A stretch of 12,416 bases of DNA from RGIG1668 sp045124495 (GTDB lineage Bacteria; Bacillota; Clostridia; Lachnospirales; Lachnospiraceae). Each line of letters begins with the position of its first letter. The stretch's first letter is position 1. The stretch spans positions 1 through 12,416 of the forward strand of contig JBGVLX010000070.1 in NCBI GenBank assembly GCA_045124495.1, read 5' to 3'. Shown one piece after another: positions 1 to 6,313 of the stretch. The notes under the pieces were generated by a model. The model saw only the letters and a list, made by a program, of their open reading frames with translations, made no database searches and was not told the DNA's origin. The translations under genes were made by a program, and so were the position numbers.

Positions 1-6
1 ACGGCC

Positions 7-66
7 TTAATCATAGAAAGATAATTATGCAAGTTTACTTGCTAATAATTATCTTTCTATGATTAA
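7..66. repeat. Long perfect inverted repeat (hairpin)
   Basis: Positions 7-27 and 46-66 are exact reverse complements over 21 bp. Inside them 29-33 (GCAAG) pairs with 38-42 (CTTGC) around a TTTA loop, so nearly the whole 60 nt folds into one rod. The arms are very AT-rich. No T-run follows on either strand (AAGGTCAATT on +, AAGGCCGT on -), so it is not a canonical intrinsic terminator. It could be a bidirectional 3'-end structure of a gene off the left edge or a small palindromic repeat element. Confidence 0.75.
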
Positions 67-83
67 AAGGTCAATTGACGTAG

Positions 84-141
84 CTTGTAAACAGGTGACA
101 CCTAAAGGTGGCACTTAGCCACGCTAGTGGCGGTTTACAAG
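84..141. repeat. Three-way-junction palindromic element
   Basis: The outer arms CTTGTAAAC (84-92) and GTTTACAAG (133-141) are perfect 9-bp complements. Between them are two hairpins. One is 95-102 with 107-114 (8 bp with one A-G mismatch, loop TAAA). The other is 118-122 with 127-131 (GCCAC/GTGGC, loop GCTA). Only 2, 3 and 1 nt join the helices, giving a compact three-way junction. Its 3' half is part of a 46-nt repeat found again at 6146-6191. Whether it acts as RNA or DNA is unknown. Confidence 0.6.
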
Positions 142-162
142 ATATGTCGTGAATCATTGAGG
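117..162 (+). repeat. Dispersed 46-nt repeat, copy 1
   Basis: This stretch matches 6146-6191 at 40 of 46 positions without gaps. The core CGGTTTACAAGATATGT is identical in both copies, and the following GTGAAT-ATTGAGG is also shared. Copy 1 includes the right arm of the 84-141 palindrome. Both copies lie in non-coding DNA on the + strand. I do not recognise the family. Confidence 0.7.
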
Positions 163-182
163 AGTAGTACCGCTACGAGCCG

Positions 183-207
183 AACGCAGCGAAAGCGTGC
201 CTGCGTT
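183..207 (+). other. GC-richer hairpin with GAAA loop
   Basis: AACGCAG (183-189) is an exact reverse complement of CTGCGTT (201-207). The interior GC-GAAA-GC can form a GNRA-type tip. A T-rich but interrupted tract (TTGATTTATTTCTTTT) follows. It could be a weak rho-independent terminator for a transcript entering from the left, or a further domain of the structured region 84-141. Confidence 0.45.
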
Positions 208-210
208 GAT

Positions 211-510
211 TTATTTCTTTTACATCACGCTTACATAGAATATTATAGTTTCACAATTACCTAGTATTCATATTTAAATTATAGGTGGATTTTTAAAAGA
301 TGTAAATCCTTTTATTAAGGTTGGTAAATTGTAAAGATACTAAATGGGCGAGAGGATGATGAAATTTTCACGAAGAAAGAAATTGACCGATATATTATTG
401 AATGGTAAAATTATAAGTAATGGAATAGTGTCAGGAAAATGTGGTAAAATGATATGATATGAGAGACTGCGATATATTCAAAAGGTAGCAAGTCTTAATG
501 GAGGTTTATG
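211..510. other. Non-coding leader region of hflX
   Basis: About 300 nt without a convincing gene. It holds a T-rich stretch to about 330, one sigma-A-type promoter (383-411), a second weaker extended -10 candidate (TGGTAAAAT at 442-450), and the hflX ribosome binding site. A 37-codon ORF at 344-457 is not supported by a good ribosome binding site and overlaps the promoter. Confidence 0.6.
383..411 (+). promoter_or_regulatory. Predicted sigma-A promoter of hflX
   Basis: The -35 box TTGACC (383-388) is separated by exactly 17 bp from the -10 box TAAAAT (406-411). This would give a leader of about 90 nt before hflX. It is a pattern match only. Confidence 0.6.
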
Positions 511-1797
511 ATGAGTTTGTCTCAGGATAACATGGATTTAGAAGAAAGTAAAAAGGATAAAATGTACGAAAATAAAGAGGAAGCGGAGAAGTTAATTTTA
601 GTTTCCGTAAGCACCAGTGACTATGACGATTCCTTGGAATCTTTGGAAGAGTTGGAGGAATTGGTGAAGACCGCAGGAGGAATCTGCGTAGGAGAAGTCA
701 TTCAGAAGCGGGAAAATGTTTCCCAGGCTACTTACGTAGGAAAGGGAAAAATAGAGGAAATCAGGGAACTTGCCTTAGCAACCGGAGCAGACGGAATTGT
801 TTGTGATGATGAACTTTCTCCGGCACAGATTCGTAATCTGGAAGATGCTTTGGAATTAAAGATTATGGACCGTACCTTGGTGATTCTGGATATTTTTGCT
901 AAGAGGGCATTGACCAGAGAAGGTATTATACAGGTAGAATTGGCGCAGTTAAAGTACCGTGCCAGCCGTCTGGTAGGTTTAAGACGTTCCTTATCAAGGC
1001 TTGGAGGCGGTATTGGAAGCAAGGGTCCCGGTGAAAAGAAATTGGAAATGGACCGTCGTTTGATTAAGGACAGAGTGGCACAGTTAAGCAAGGAGCTAGA
1101 AGAAGTAAAACGTCACAGGGCAGTACAAAGACAGCAAAGAAGTAAGAATCAGACGCCATTGGTTTGTATTGTGGGGTATACCAATGCCGGAAAGTCTACA
1201 TTGTTAAATCGTCTGACGGATGCAGGGGTATTAGAGGAAGATCAGTTGTTTGCTACTTTGGACCCTACTACCAGAAATTTTACCCTGCCTAGTGGGCAGC
1301 AGATTATGCTGACGGATACCGTAGGATTCATTCGTAAATTACCACATCACCTGGTAGATGCCTTTCGCTCCACTTTGGAAGAAGCCAAGTATAGCGATTT
1401 GATTTTACATGTAGTAGATGCCTCAAATCCAAGAGTGGAAAAGCAGATGCATGCAGTATATGAAACCTTGGAAATGCTTGGAGTCATGGATAAAACCATT
1501 ATTACCCTGTTTAACAAACAGGATAAGATTGACAAAGCAGAAATTCTTAAGGACTTTAAGGCAAAAACTACAGTTCCGATTTCTGCCAAGAACAGGGATG
1601 GATTAGACCAGGTGTTAGAAACCATTGAAGAGGTATTACGAGAACAGAAAATCTTGTTGGAAAAAGTTTACGATTACAAGGATGCAGGGGTGATTTCTTT
1701 GATTCGTAAATATGGACAACTATTAGAAGAAGAATACAGGGATGACGGAATCTATGTAAAGGCATATATACCGAAAGAAATCTCAGATAAGTGTTAA
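511..1797 (+). CDS. hflX: GTPase HflX (ribosome-associated)
   Basis: HflX is a cytoplasmic Obg/HflX-class GTPase. Members bind the 50S subunit and split or rescue stalled ribosomes, notably after heat or antibiotic stress. The N-terminal HflX domain contains the typical glycine-rich linker RLGGGIGSKGPGEKKLE just before a coiled segment. The G domain follows, with Walker A GYTNAGKST at about residues 222-230, DTVGF near 269-273 and the base-recognition motif NKQD near 335-338. At 428 aa the length is normal for the family. Two adjacent ATGs exist (508 and 511). GGAGG at 500-504 is only 3 nt from the first but 6 nt from the second, so I chose 511. It lies 67 nt upstream of ptsI with no visible terminator between them, so co-transcription is possible. 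Identification is very secure. Confidence 0.96.
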   Translation: MSLSQDNMDLEESKKDKMYENKEEAEKLILVSVSTSDYDDSLESLEELEELVKTAGGICVGEVIQKRENVSQATYVGKGKIEEIRELALATGADGIVCDDELSPAQIRNLEDALELKIMDRTLVILDIFAKRALTREGIIQVELAQLKYRASRLVGLRRSLSRLGGGIGSKGPGEKKLEMDRRLIKDRVAQLSKELEEVKRHRAVQRQQRSKNQTPLVCIVGYTNAGKSTLLNRLTDAGVLEEDQLFATLDPTTRNFTLPSGQQIMLTDTVGFIRKLPHHLVDAFRSTLEEAKYSDLILHVVDASNPRVEKQMHAVYETLEMLGVMDKTIITLFNKQDKIDKAEILKDFKAKTTVPISAKNRDGLDQVLETIEEVLREQKILLEKVYDYKDAGVISLIRKYGQLLEEEYRDDGIYVKAYIPKEISDKC

Positions 1798-1864
1798 AAG
1801 AAAATGAAAAATAAGGGATAATATGTAGTTTTACGGAAAGCGAAAAGAAGTCTAGGAGGGTATT

Positions 1865-3586
1865 ATGGGAGAAGTTATATTAAAAGGAATCGGGGTATCA
1901 AGGGGAATCGGGATTGGAACGGCAGTGGTATTAAAGAAAGAAGAACTTAAAATCGAGCATATTCTGGTGGAAGAGGAAGAAACGGAAAGAAAACGGTTTG
2001 AAGAGGCAGTCTCCAGCCTGAAACAGAAGAATCTGGAGCTTTCAAAGCAGTTATCTGCCAGTGTGGGGGAAAAAGATGGACAGATCATTTTAGCTCATAA
2101 TGCTGTGTTAGATGATCCGGAGTTAACGGAACCCATTCAAAAGATGATAACAGAGTTTCGGATAAATGCTGAGGCAGCAGTAGAAGAGGTATTTAACCGG
2201 GCAATTCAGACTTTGGACAGTCTTGAGGATGACAGGATGAAAGAACGGATATCTGACCTAGAAGATGTAAAACAAGGGTTGTTAAGGGGATTATTAAATG
2301 TGGGAGAAGTGGATTTTAGCAAGATGCCCCAAAATACCATTTTGGTAATGGAGGAATTGTCTCCCCATATTTCTGCTATGCTGGATGCGGATAAAATTGC
2401 GGGGATTATTACCCAAAGAGGGGGCCCTACTTCCCATGCTGCCATTATATCAAAGGCCATGGAAATACCGGCAGTTGTAGGTGTGGAGGATGTGATAAGC
2501 CGGATTCCGGAAGGAAAGCCTTTGGTTATGGATGGGGAAGATGGCATTTTAATTCTAAAACCGGAAGAAAGTACCATAAAATTTTATGAACGAAGAAAAA
2601 AGAATGTTCAAGAGGAGAAAGAGAGTCTGAAGGAGTACATTGGTTTAAAGACGATTTCAAAGGATGGTGTATTATTTGAAGTACATGCCAATGCAGGCTC
2701 CATACAGGATACGAAAAAAGCCTTAGAACAGGATGCCCAGGGAATTGGTCTTTATCGTACTGAGTTTTTATTTATGAACCGGGATACCATACCGGATGAA
2801 GAGGAACAGTTTTTGGCTTATAAAGAGGCTGTGGAATGTATGCAGGGAAGGCCCTTGGTCATTCGTACTTTGGATGCAGGTGGAGATAAGCCGGTGGAAG
2901 CGTTAGGGTTAAAGGAAGAGTCGAATCCATTCCTTGGTTTTCGTGCCATACGGTATTGTATCCAGAATCCAAAAGTGTTTGCAGTACAGATACGTGCTAT
3001 ATTACGTGCCAGCGCATTTGGTTCGATTCGGATTCTGATTCCATTTATTACCTGTCCGGAGGAATTTGAAAAAGCAAAAGAACTCATAAATGAGGAAATG
3101 ATTCGCCTTATTATGCAGGACATTCCCTTTGATGCAAAAATTCCTGTGGGGATTATGATGGAGACTCCGTCAGCAGTTATGGTGGCGGATATATTAGCCC
3201 AATATGCAGACTTTTTCAGCATTGGAACCAATGACCTGACCCAGTATGTTATGGCAGTGGACCGGGGAAATTCTAAGGTTTCCGATTTATATAGTGTTTA
3301 TTATCCTTCCGTGATGCGTGCCATGAAACGGATTATTGAGGAAGGAAATAAAAATGGGATTCCGGTAGCTATGTGTGGAGAAGCGGCCAGTGATTCTTAT
3401 TTTATCCCGGTACTTATGGGAATGGGGTTAAAGGAATTTTCTGTGATTCCTTCTGAAGTATTGAAGGTACGCCAATTGATTCGGAATTGGACGATGCCTG
3501 AGGCACAAGCGTTGTGTCAGGAAGTAATGAAACAAACAAAGGTTGAAAAGGTAAAAGAACTGTTAGAAAAAGCTAAGAAGGTCTAA
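1865..3586 (+). CDS. ptsI: PTS enzyme I (phosphoenolpyruvate-protein phosphotransferase)
   Basis: Enzyme I takes phosphate from phosphoenolpyruvate and passes it to HPr, the first step of PTS sugar uptake. It is cytosolic and dimeric. The N-terminal domain carries the phosphohistidine motif GGPTSHAAI with His191. The C-terminal PEP-binding barrel shows GIGLYRTEFLFM, the RTLDAGGDK segment, FFSIGTNDLTQY and the catalytic Cys504 in VAMCGEAASD. At 573 aa it is the standard length and complete. AGGAGGG at 1854-1860 sits 4 nt from the ATG. Unusually for many Firmicutes, no ptsH lies beside it, so HPr must be encoded elsewhere. The upstream neighbour is hflX, and a 242-nt gap with its own promoter follows. 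Confidence 0.97.
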   Translation: MGEVILKGIGVSRGIGIGTAVVLKKEELKIEHILVEEEETERKRFEEAVSSLKQKNLELSKQLSASVGEKDGQIILAHNAVLDDPELTEPIQKMITEFRINAEAAVEEVFNRAIQTLDSLEDDRMKERISDLEDVKQGLLRGLLNVGEVDFSKMPQNTILVMEELSPHISAMLDADKIAGIITQRGGPTSHAAIISKAMEIPAVVGVEDVISRIPEGKPLVMDGEDGILILKPEESTIKFYERRKKNVQEEKESLKEYIGLKTISKDGVLFEVHANAGSIQDTKKALEQDAQGIGLYRTEFLFMNRDTIPDEEEQFLAYKEAVECMQGRPLVIRTLDAGGDKPVEALGLKEESNPFLGFRAIRYCIQNPKVFAVQIRAILRASAFGSIRILIPFITCPEEFEKAKELINEEMIRLIMQDIPFDAKIPVGIMMETPSAVMVADILAQYADFFSIGTNDLTQYVMAVDRGNSKVSDLYSVYYPSVMRAMKRIIEEGNKNGIPVAMCGEAASDSYFIPVLMGMGLKEFSVIPSEVLKVRQLIRNWTMPEAQALCQEVMKQTKVEKVKELLEKAKKV

Positions 3587-3765
3587 ATTTAAGATAGAAA
3601 ATAAAAATGGAATCATTAAGATATAAAAAAGGAATCGACTTCATTAGGGTGAGTGGCAGAAAGACTGTTACCTGTTGCATAGTAAAAAAAAGAACTGAAA
3701 TTACTGCTCACCTTTGAACAGTAACGATCCGGATGTGAGCGAAAATGTGTTGTCTTTATTAGTGG
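3587..3765 (+). other. Structured intergenic region with competing inverted repeats
   Basis: The gap after ptsI contains several overlapping complementary segments. GGTGAG (3648-3653) pairs with CTCACC (3707-3712). GCTCAC (3706-3711) pairs with GTGAGC (3735-3740). GTTAC-TGTT (3667-3676, one bulged C) pairs with AACAGTAAC (3717-3725). AGTAA (3681-3685) pairs with TTACT (3701-3705). ATCCGGAT (3727-3734) is self-complementary. The first two pairings share bases and exclude each other. No clean terminator is present. Confidence 0.45.
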
Positions 3766-3794
3766 TTCACAAGAGACGGATTTTGTGGTAAAAT
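3766..3794 (+). promoter_or_regulatory. Predicted promoter of the LRR-kinase cluster
   Basis: TTCACA (3766-3771), a 17-bp spacer and TAAAAT (3789-3794), preceded by TGTGG, form a plausible sigma-A promoter. It lies 34 nt upstream of the TTG start of the LRR gene, so the leader would be about 25 nt. It is a pattern match only. Confidence 0.55.
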
Positions 3795-3828
3795 CACAAG
3801 AAAAAACAAAGTGCAGGAGGAAAAAATC

Positions 3829-4839
3829 TTGGGACAGTATCATACGCAGATTTTTGAAGATACATTTATACAGCTGTTAATAGACAGACCGGAGATTATA
3901 AAAAGCAAAAACATACTAACCAACTGTCTGAAGGATATTCTGCCGGGCTATGTGTTAGAGAGTAATTTGCTGCTTGCTTCTTACGATACAGGGATTGTGG
4001 AGGCATTGCGGAAAGAGGAAGAAATCAATCAGAAATTTACGGCCAGATTTGTGAAAAGAATGATCGATGCCAATGCTACCCATTCCGAAATGGCGAGATG
4101 GGCAGTGAATTTCTGGTGTTTCGCTTATGGGGTCCAGATATTAAAACTTCCTGCCAATATTGCTGAGTTATTAGGAGTAAAGCTGATAAAACCGGAAGAA
4201 GAGGCAGAGGAACCGGTAGAGAGTAAGTTTAAGGTTTATCAGAATCATTACTGCTCCTTTTTGTATTCCTACCAGGTTAGCCACCATGGCATGGTGGTGG
4301 ACCGGATTTTAAATATTGGAAAGGGAATTAAAATTCCAGAGGAAATTGATGATAAGCCAGTGGTTGCCATTGGGAAAAAGGCTTTTGCCCATCGAAATGA
4401 TGTTAAGAAAATTCAGATTCCGGATTCTGTAAAGTACATTGGAAGACAGGCGTTTTATAATTGCACCCAGTTAAAATCGGTTATTCTGCCTTCCATGTTA
4501 AAAGAAATGGGAAATGAAGCCTTTGCTATGAGCGGAATTGAATCCATTCATATTCCCGGGACTTTGGCTTCCATTCATGAAAGAACCTTTAGCTTTTGTA
4601 ATCAGTTATCCAAGGTTCAGATTGATTCCGGAGTGATGGCCATAGGGGATTACGCTTTTTCAGAATGTGGAAAATTGGAAGAAATCGTTCTTCCATACAG
4701 CATTAATCGTCTGGGTGAGTTCGTGTTTGAGTCAGTATTATCCAGAAAATCGGTGAAAGTAACTTATGGAAATTATCAGTTTGATTCAGAGCAGCTAAGG
4801 AAAAAGGATATGGAGGAACAGGATGGAAGGAACTCTTAA
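3829..4839 (+). CDS. BspA-like leucine-rich-repeat protein with N-terminal helical domain
   Basis: The function is not known. The 336-aa protein has no signal peptide or membrane segment, so it is predicted to be cytoplasmic, unlike most BspA-type LRR proteins. Residues about 8-115 form a helical domain with the pattern ILTNCLKDILPGY, then a run ending in ARWAVNFWCFAYG. I recall similar helical modules attached to bacterial signalling proteins, but I cannot name the family. After an acidic linker (about 121-131), residues about 165-315 contain roughly five LRR_5 units such as IPDSVKYIGRQAFYNCTQL. I chose the TTG at 3829 because AGGAGG (3815-3820) sits 8 nt upstream. The in-frame GTG at 3811 has no ribosome binding site and would read through the AGGAGG. 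The 3' end overlaps the kinase start by 17 nt, which implies translational coupling and a shared role. Confidence 0.85.
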   Translation: MGQYHTQIFEDTFIQLLIDRPEIIKSKNILTNCLKDILPGYVLESNLLLASYDTGIVEALRKEEEINQKFTARFVKRMIDANATHSEMARWAVNFWCFAYGVQILKLPANIAELLGVKLIKPEEEAEEPVESKFKVYQNHYCSFLYSYQVSHHGMVVDRILNIGKGIKIPEEIDDKPVVAIGKKAFAHRNDVKKIQIPDSVKYIGRQAFYNCTQLKSVILPSMLKEMGNEAFAMSGIESIHIPGTLASIHERTFSFCNQLSKVQIDSGVMAIGDYAFSECGKLEEIVLPYSINRLGEFVFESVLSRKSVKVTYGNYQFDSEQLRKKDMEEQDGRNS

Positions 4840-6127
4840 AATAGGAAAAAGAATGTTCTCTGAAAATGATATAGAGTATGAAATCGTGGAGTTTTTAGGA
4901 TCCGGAGGTCAGGGTGAAGTTTATATGGTAGAGTCCGAAGGTCAGTATTATGCCTTGAAGTGGTACTTTAAGCATATGGCCAGCAGTGCCCAGAAAGACA
5001 ATCTGGACCGGCTCATTGACCAGGGGGCACCGGATGAAAGTTTTCTTTGGCCTATGGACATCCTTGATGATGGAAGTACTTATGGTTATGTGATGCCTTT
5101 ACGACCGGAACGGTATAAAAGCATTGTGGATTTGATGAAGCGTACGGCGGAGCCGAGTTTTTACCACCTTTGCAAGGCAGGATTTAACCTGACTTTAGGA
5201 TATCAGAAATTACATTCCAAAGGATATTGTTATCGGGATATTTCTTTTGGAAATGTATTTTTTGACCCGGAAAATGGGGATGTTTTAATTTGCGACAATG
5301 ATAATGTGGCAGTAAATGGAAAACAGGATACCAGCGTTTATGGAACTCAGAGATTTATGGCACCGGAAATTGTAACCGGACAGGCTAAGCCGTCCACGGA
5401 TACAGATTTATATTCTATGGCGGTGTTGTTGTTCTATATGTTTATGCTCCATCATCCCTTGGAAGGAAAAAGAGAAGCCTCCATTAAGTGCATGGATGTC
5501 AGTGCCATGAATCTGTTGTATGGAAGTAATCCGGTGTTTATCTTTGACCCGGAAGATAAATCCAATGAGGCACTTTCCGGTTATCATGATAATGCATTGG
5601 CATACTGGAAGGTGTATCCGAAATTCTTTAAGGATTTATTTGTGGAGGCATTTACCAAGGGAATAAGAGAACCGGAAAACCGCATTGTGGAACGGCAGTG
5701 GCAGGCAGCCTTTCTTCGTCTAATGGATTCCATTTTGATTTGTGAAAAATGCGGGGTGGAAAATTTTTACGACCAGGAAAAGGCAGATGAGGCGCATCAG
5801 TGCTGGTGCTGCAGGGCGGATCTTAAGGTTCCGGACAGGTTACGAATTGGGAAAAACCACATATTACTAAAGGAACACAAGAAGATTCGAAAATACTATG
5901 TCAGTGGAGAGTACGATTTAGATACCTATTTTGGGCATGTTGAGGTAAATCCGAACCATCCCGATCTTTTGGGAATTTGTAATGATACAGATACTTCCTG
6001 GCAGTATAGAAAGGCAGATGGGACGAAAACCCAGGTTCCTAAGGGGAAAAAAGCTCCTGTGGTAAATGGAAGTGAAATTGATTTTGGCTCTGTAAAAGGA
6101 GATTTTATCCTTGCCGGAAACAGATAG
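4823..6127 (+). CDS. Hanks-type serine/threonine protein kinase with zinc ribbon and C-terminal beta domain (TerY-P triad kinase)
   Basis: A predicted cytosolic protein kinase of 434 aa. The kinase domain occupies about residues 19-300. It has the glycine loop GSGGQGEVY (26-34), Lys46 in ALKW, catalytic YRDISFGN with Asp139 and Asn144, metal-binding Asp158 in a DND triplet replacing DFG, and APE at 180-182. The HRD His is Tyr, and the usual Lys two residues after Asp139 is Ser. A zinc ribbon follows with Cys307, Cys310, Cys327 and Cys330. A C-terminal beta-rich segment (about 335-434) has an FHA-like look. A kinase fused to a zinc ribbon and adjacent to a TerY-type vWA protein and a PP2C phosphatase is the published TerY-P triad arrangement. 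GGAGG (4812-4816) lies 6 nt from the ATG, within the end of the LRR gene. The phosphorylated substrate is unknown. Confidence 0.9.
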   Translation: MEGTLKIGKRMFSENDIEYEIVEFLGSGGQGEVYMVESEGQYYALKWYFKHMASSAQKDNLDRLIDQGAPDESFLWPMDILDDGSTYGYVMPLRPERYKSIVDLMKRTAEPSFYHLCKAGFNLTLGYQKLHSKGYCYRDISFGNVFFDPENGDVLICDNDNVAVNGKQDTSVYGTQRFMAPEIVTGQAKPSTDTDLYSMAVLLFYMFMLHHPLEGKREASIKCMDVSAMNLLYGSNPVFIFDPEDKSNEALSGYHDNALAYWKVYPKFFKDLFVEAFTKGIREPENRIVERQWQAAFLRLMDSILICEKCGVENFYDQEKADEAHQCWCCRADLKVPDRLRIGKNHILLKEHKKIRKYYVSGEYDLDTYFGHVEVNPNHPDLLGICNDTDTSWQYRKADGTKTQVPKGKKAPVVNGSEIDFGSVKGDFILAGNR

Positions 6128-6145
6128 TGTTATGTTAGAAAATAT

Positions 6146-6191
6146 AGCCGTGTTAGTGACGGTTTACAAGATATGTTGTGAATAATTGAGG
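6146..6191 (+). repeat. Dispersed 46-nt repeat, copy 2
   Basis: This stretch begins 19 nt after the kinase stop codon. It is the second copy of the segment at 117-162, with 40 of 46 positions identical and no gaps. The left arm of the palindrome present around copy 1 is missing here. Within this copy CCGT/ACGG (6148-6151 and 6159-6162) can form a small hairpin instead. It sits between the kinase gene and the structured terY leader. Confidence 0.7.
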
Positions 6192-6226
6192 TATAGGCGG
6201 CTAAAGGTTGAAAGAAATGAAAAAAA

Positions 6227-6313
6227 GAAAGGAAAAGTGCAGATTGCCCAGTCTTTCAACTTGTTTTTTGGGCCAGTTTCGTAAATTAGTTTACGAAATG
6301 CACGGGTGTAGAT
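6227..6313 (+). promoter_or_regulatory. Structured 5' leader of terY (three-way junction), copy A
   Basis: This segment ends directly before the terY ATG. Predicted helices are P1 GTGCA (6237-6241) with TGCAC (6299-6303), P2 GCCCA (6246-6250) with TGGGC (6269-6273), and P3 TTTCGTAAA (6277-6285) with TTTACGAAA (6290-6298) around a TTAG loop. The junction strands are 4, 3 and 0 nt. GGGTG (6304-6308) follows P1 at once and is the only candidate ribosome binding site, so P1 could affect translation. The leader of tyrA (10840-10926, minus strand) matches about 66 of 87 positions and keeps all three helices. I recognise no known riboswitch class. Confidence 0.7.

Noticed and set aside
177..210. Resemblance of GAGCCG...GAAA...TGCGTT to group II intron domain V
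   Set aside because: The terminal helix and the spacing of the bulge do not fit, and no intron-encoded reverse transcriptase or other intron domains are present.
344..457. 37-codon ORF (MGERMMKFSRRKK...) upstream of hflX
   Set aside because: It has no good ribosome binding site, overlaps the best hflX promoter, and its product resembles no known family. It may be chance in AT-rich DNA.
2818..3231. Antisense ORF of 137 codons inside ptsI
   Set aside because: It is a shadow of a strongly conserved coding strand, with no ribosome binding site or recognisable product. The same applies to the other minus-strand ORFs within hflX, terY and lrgB.
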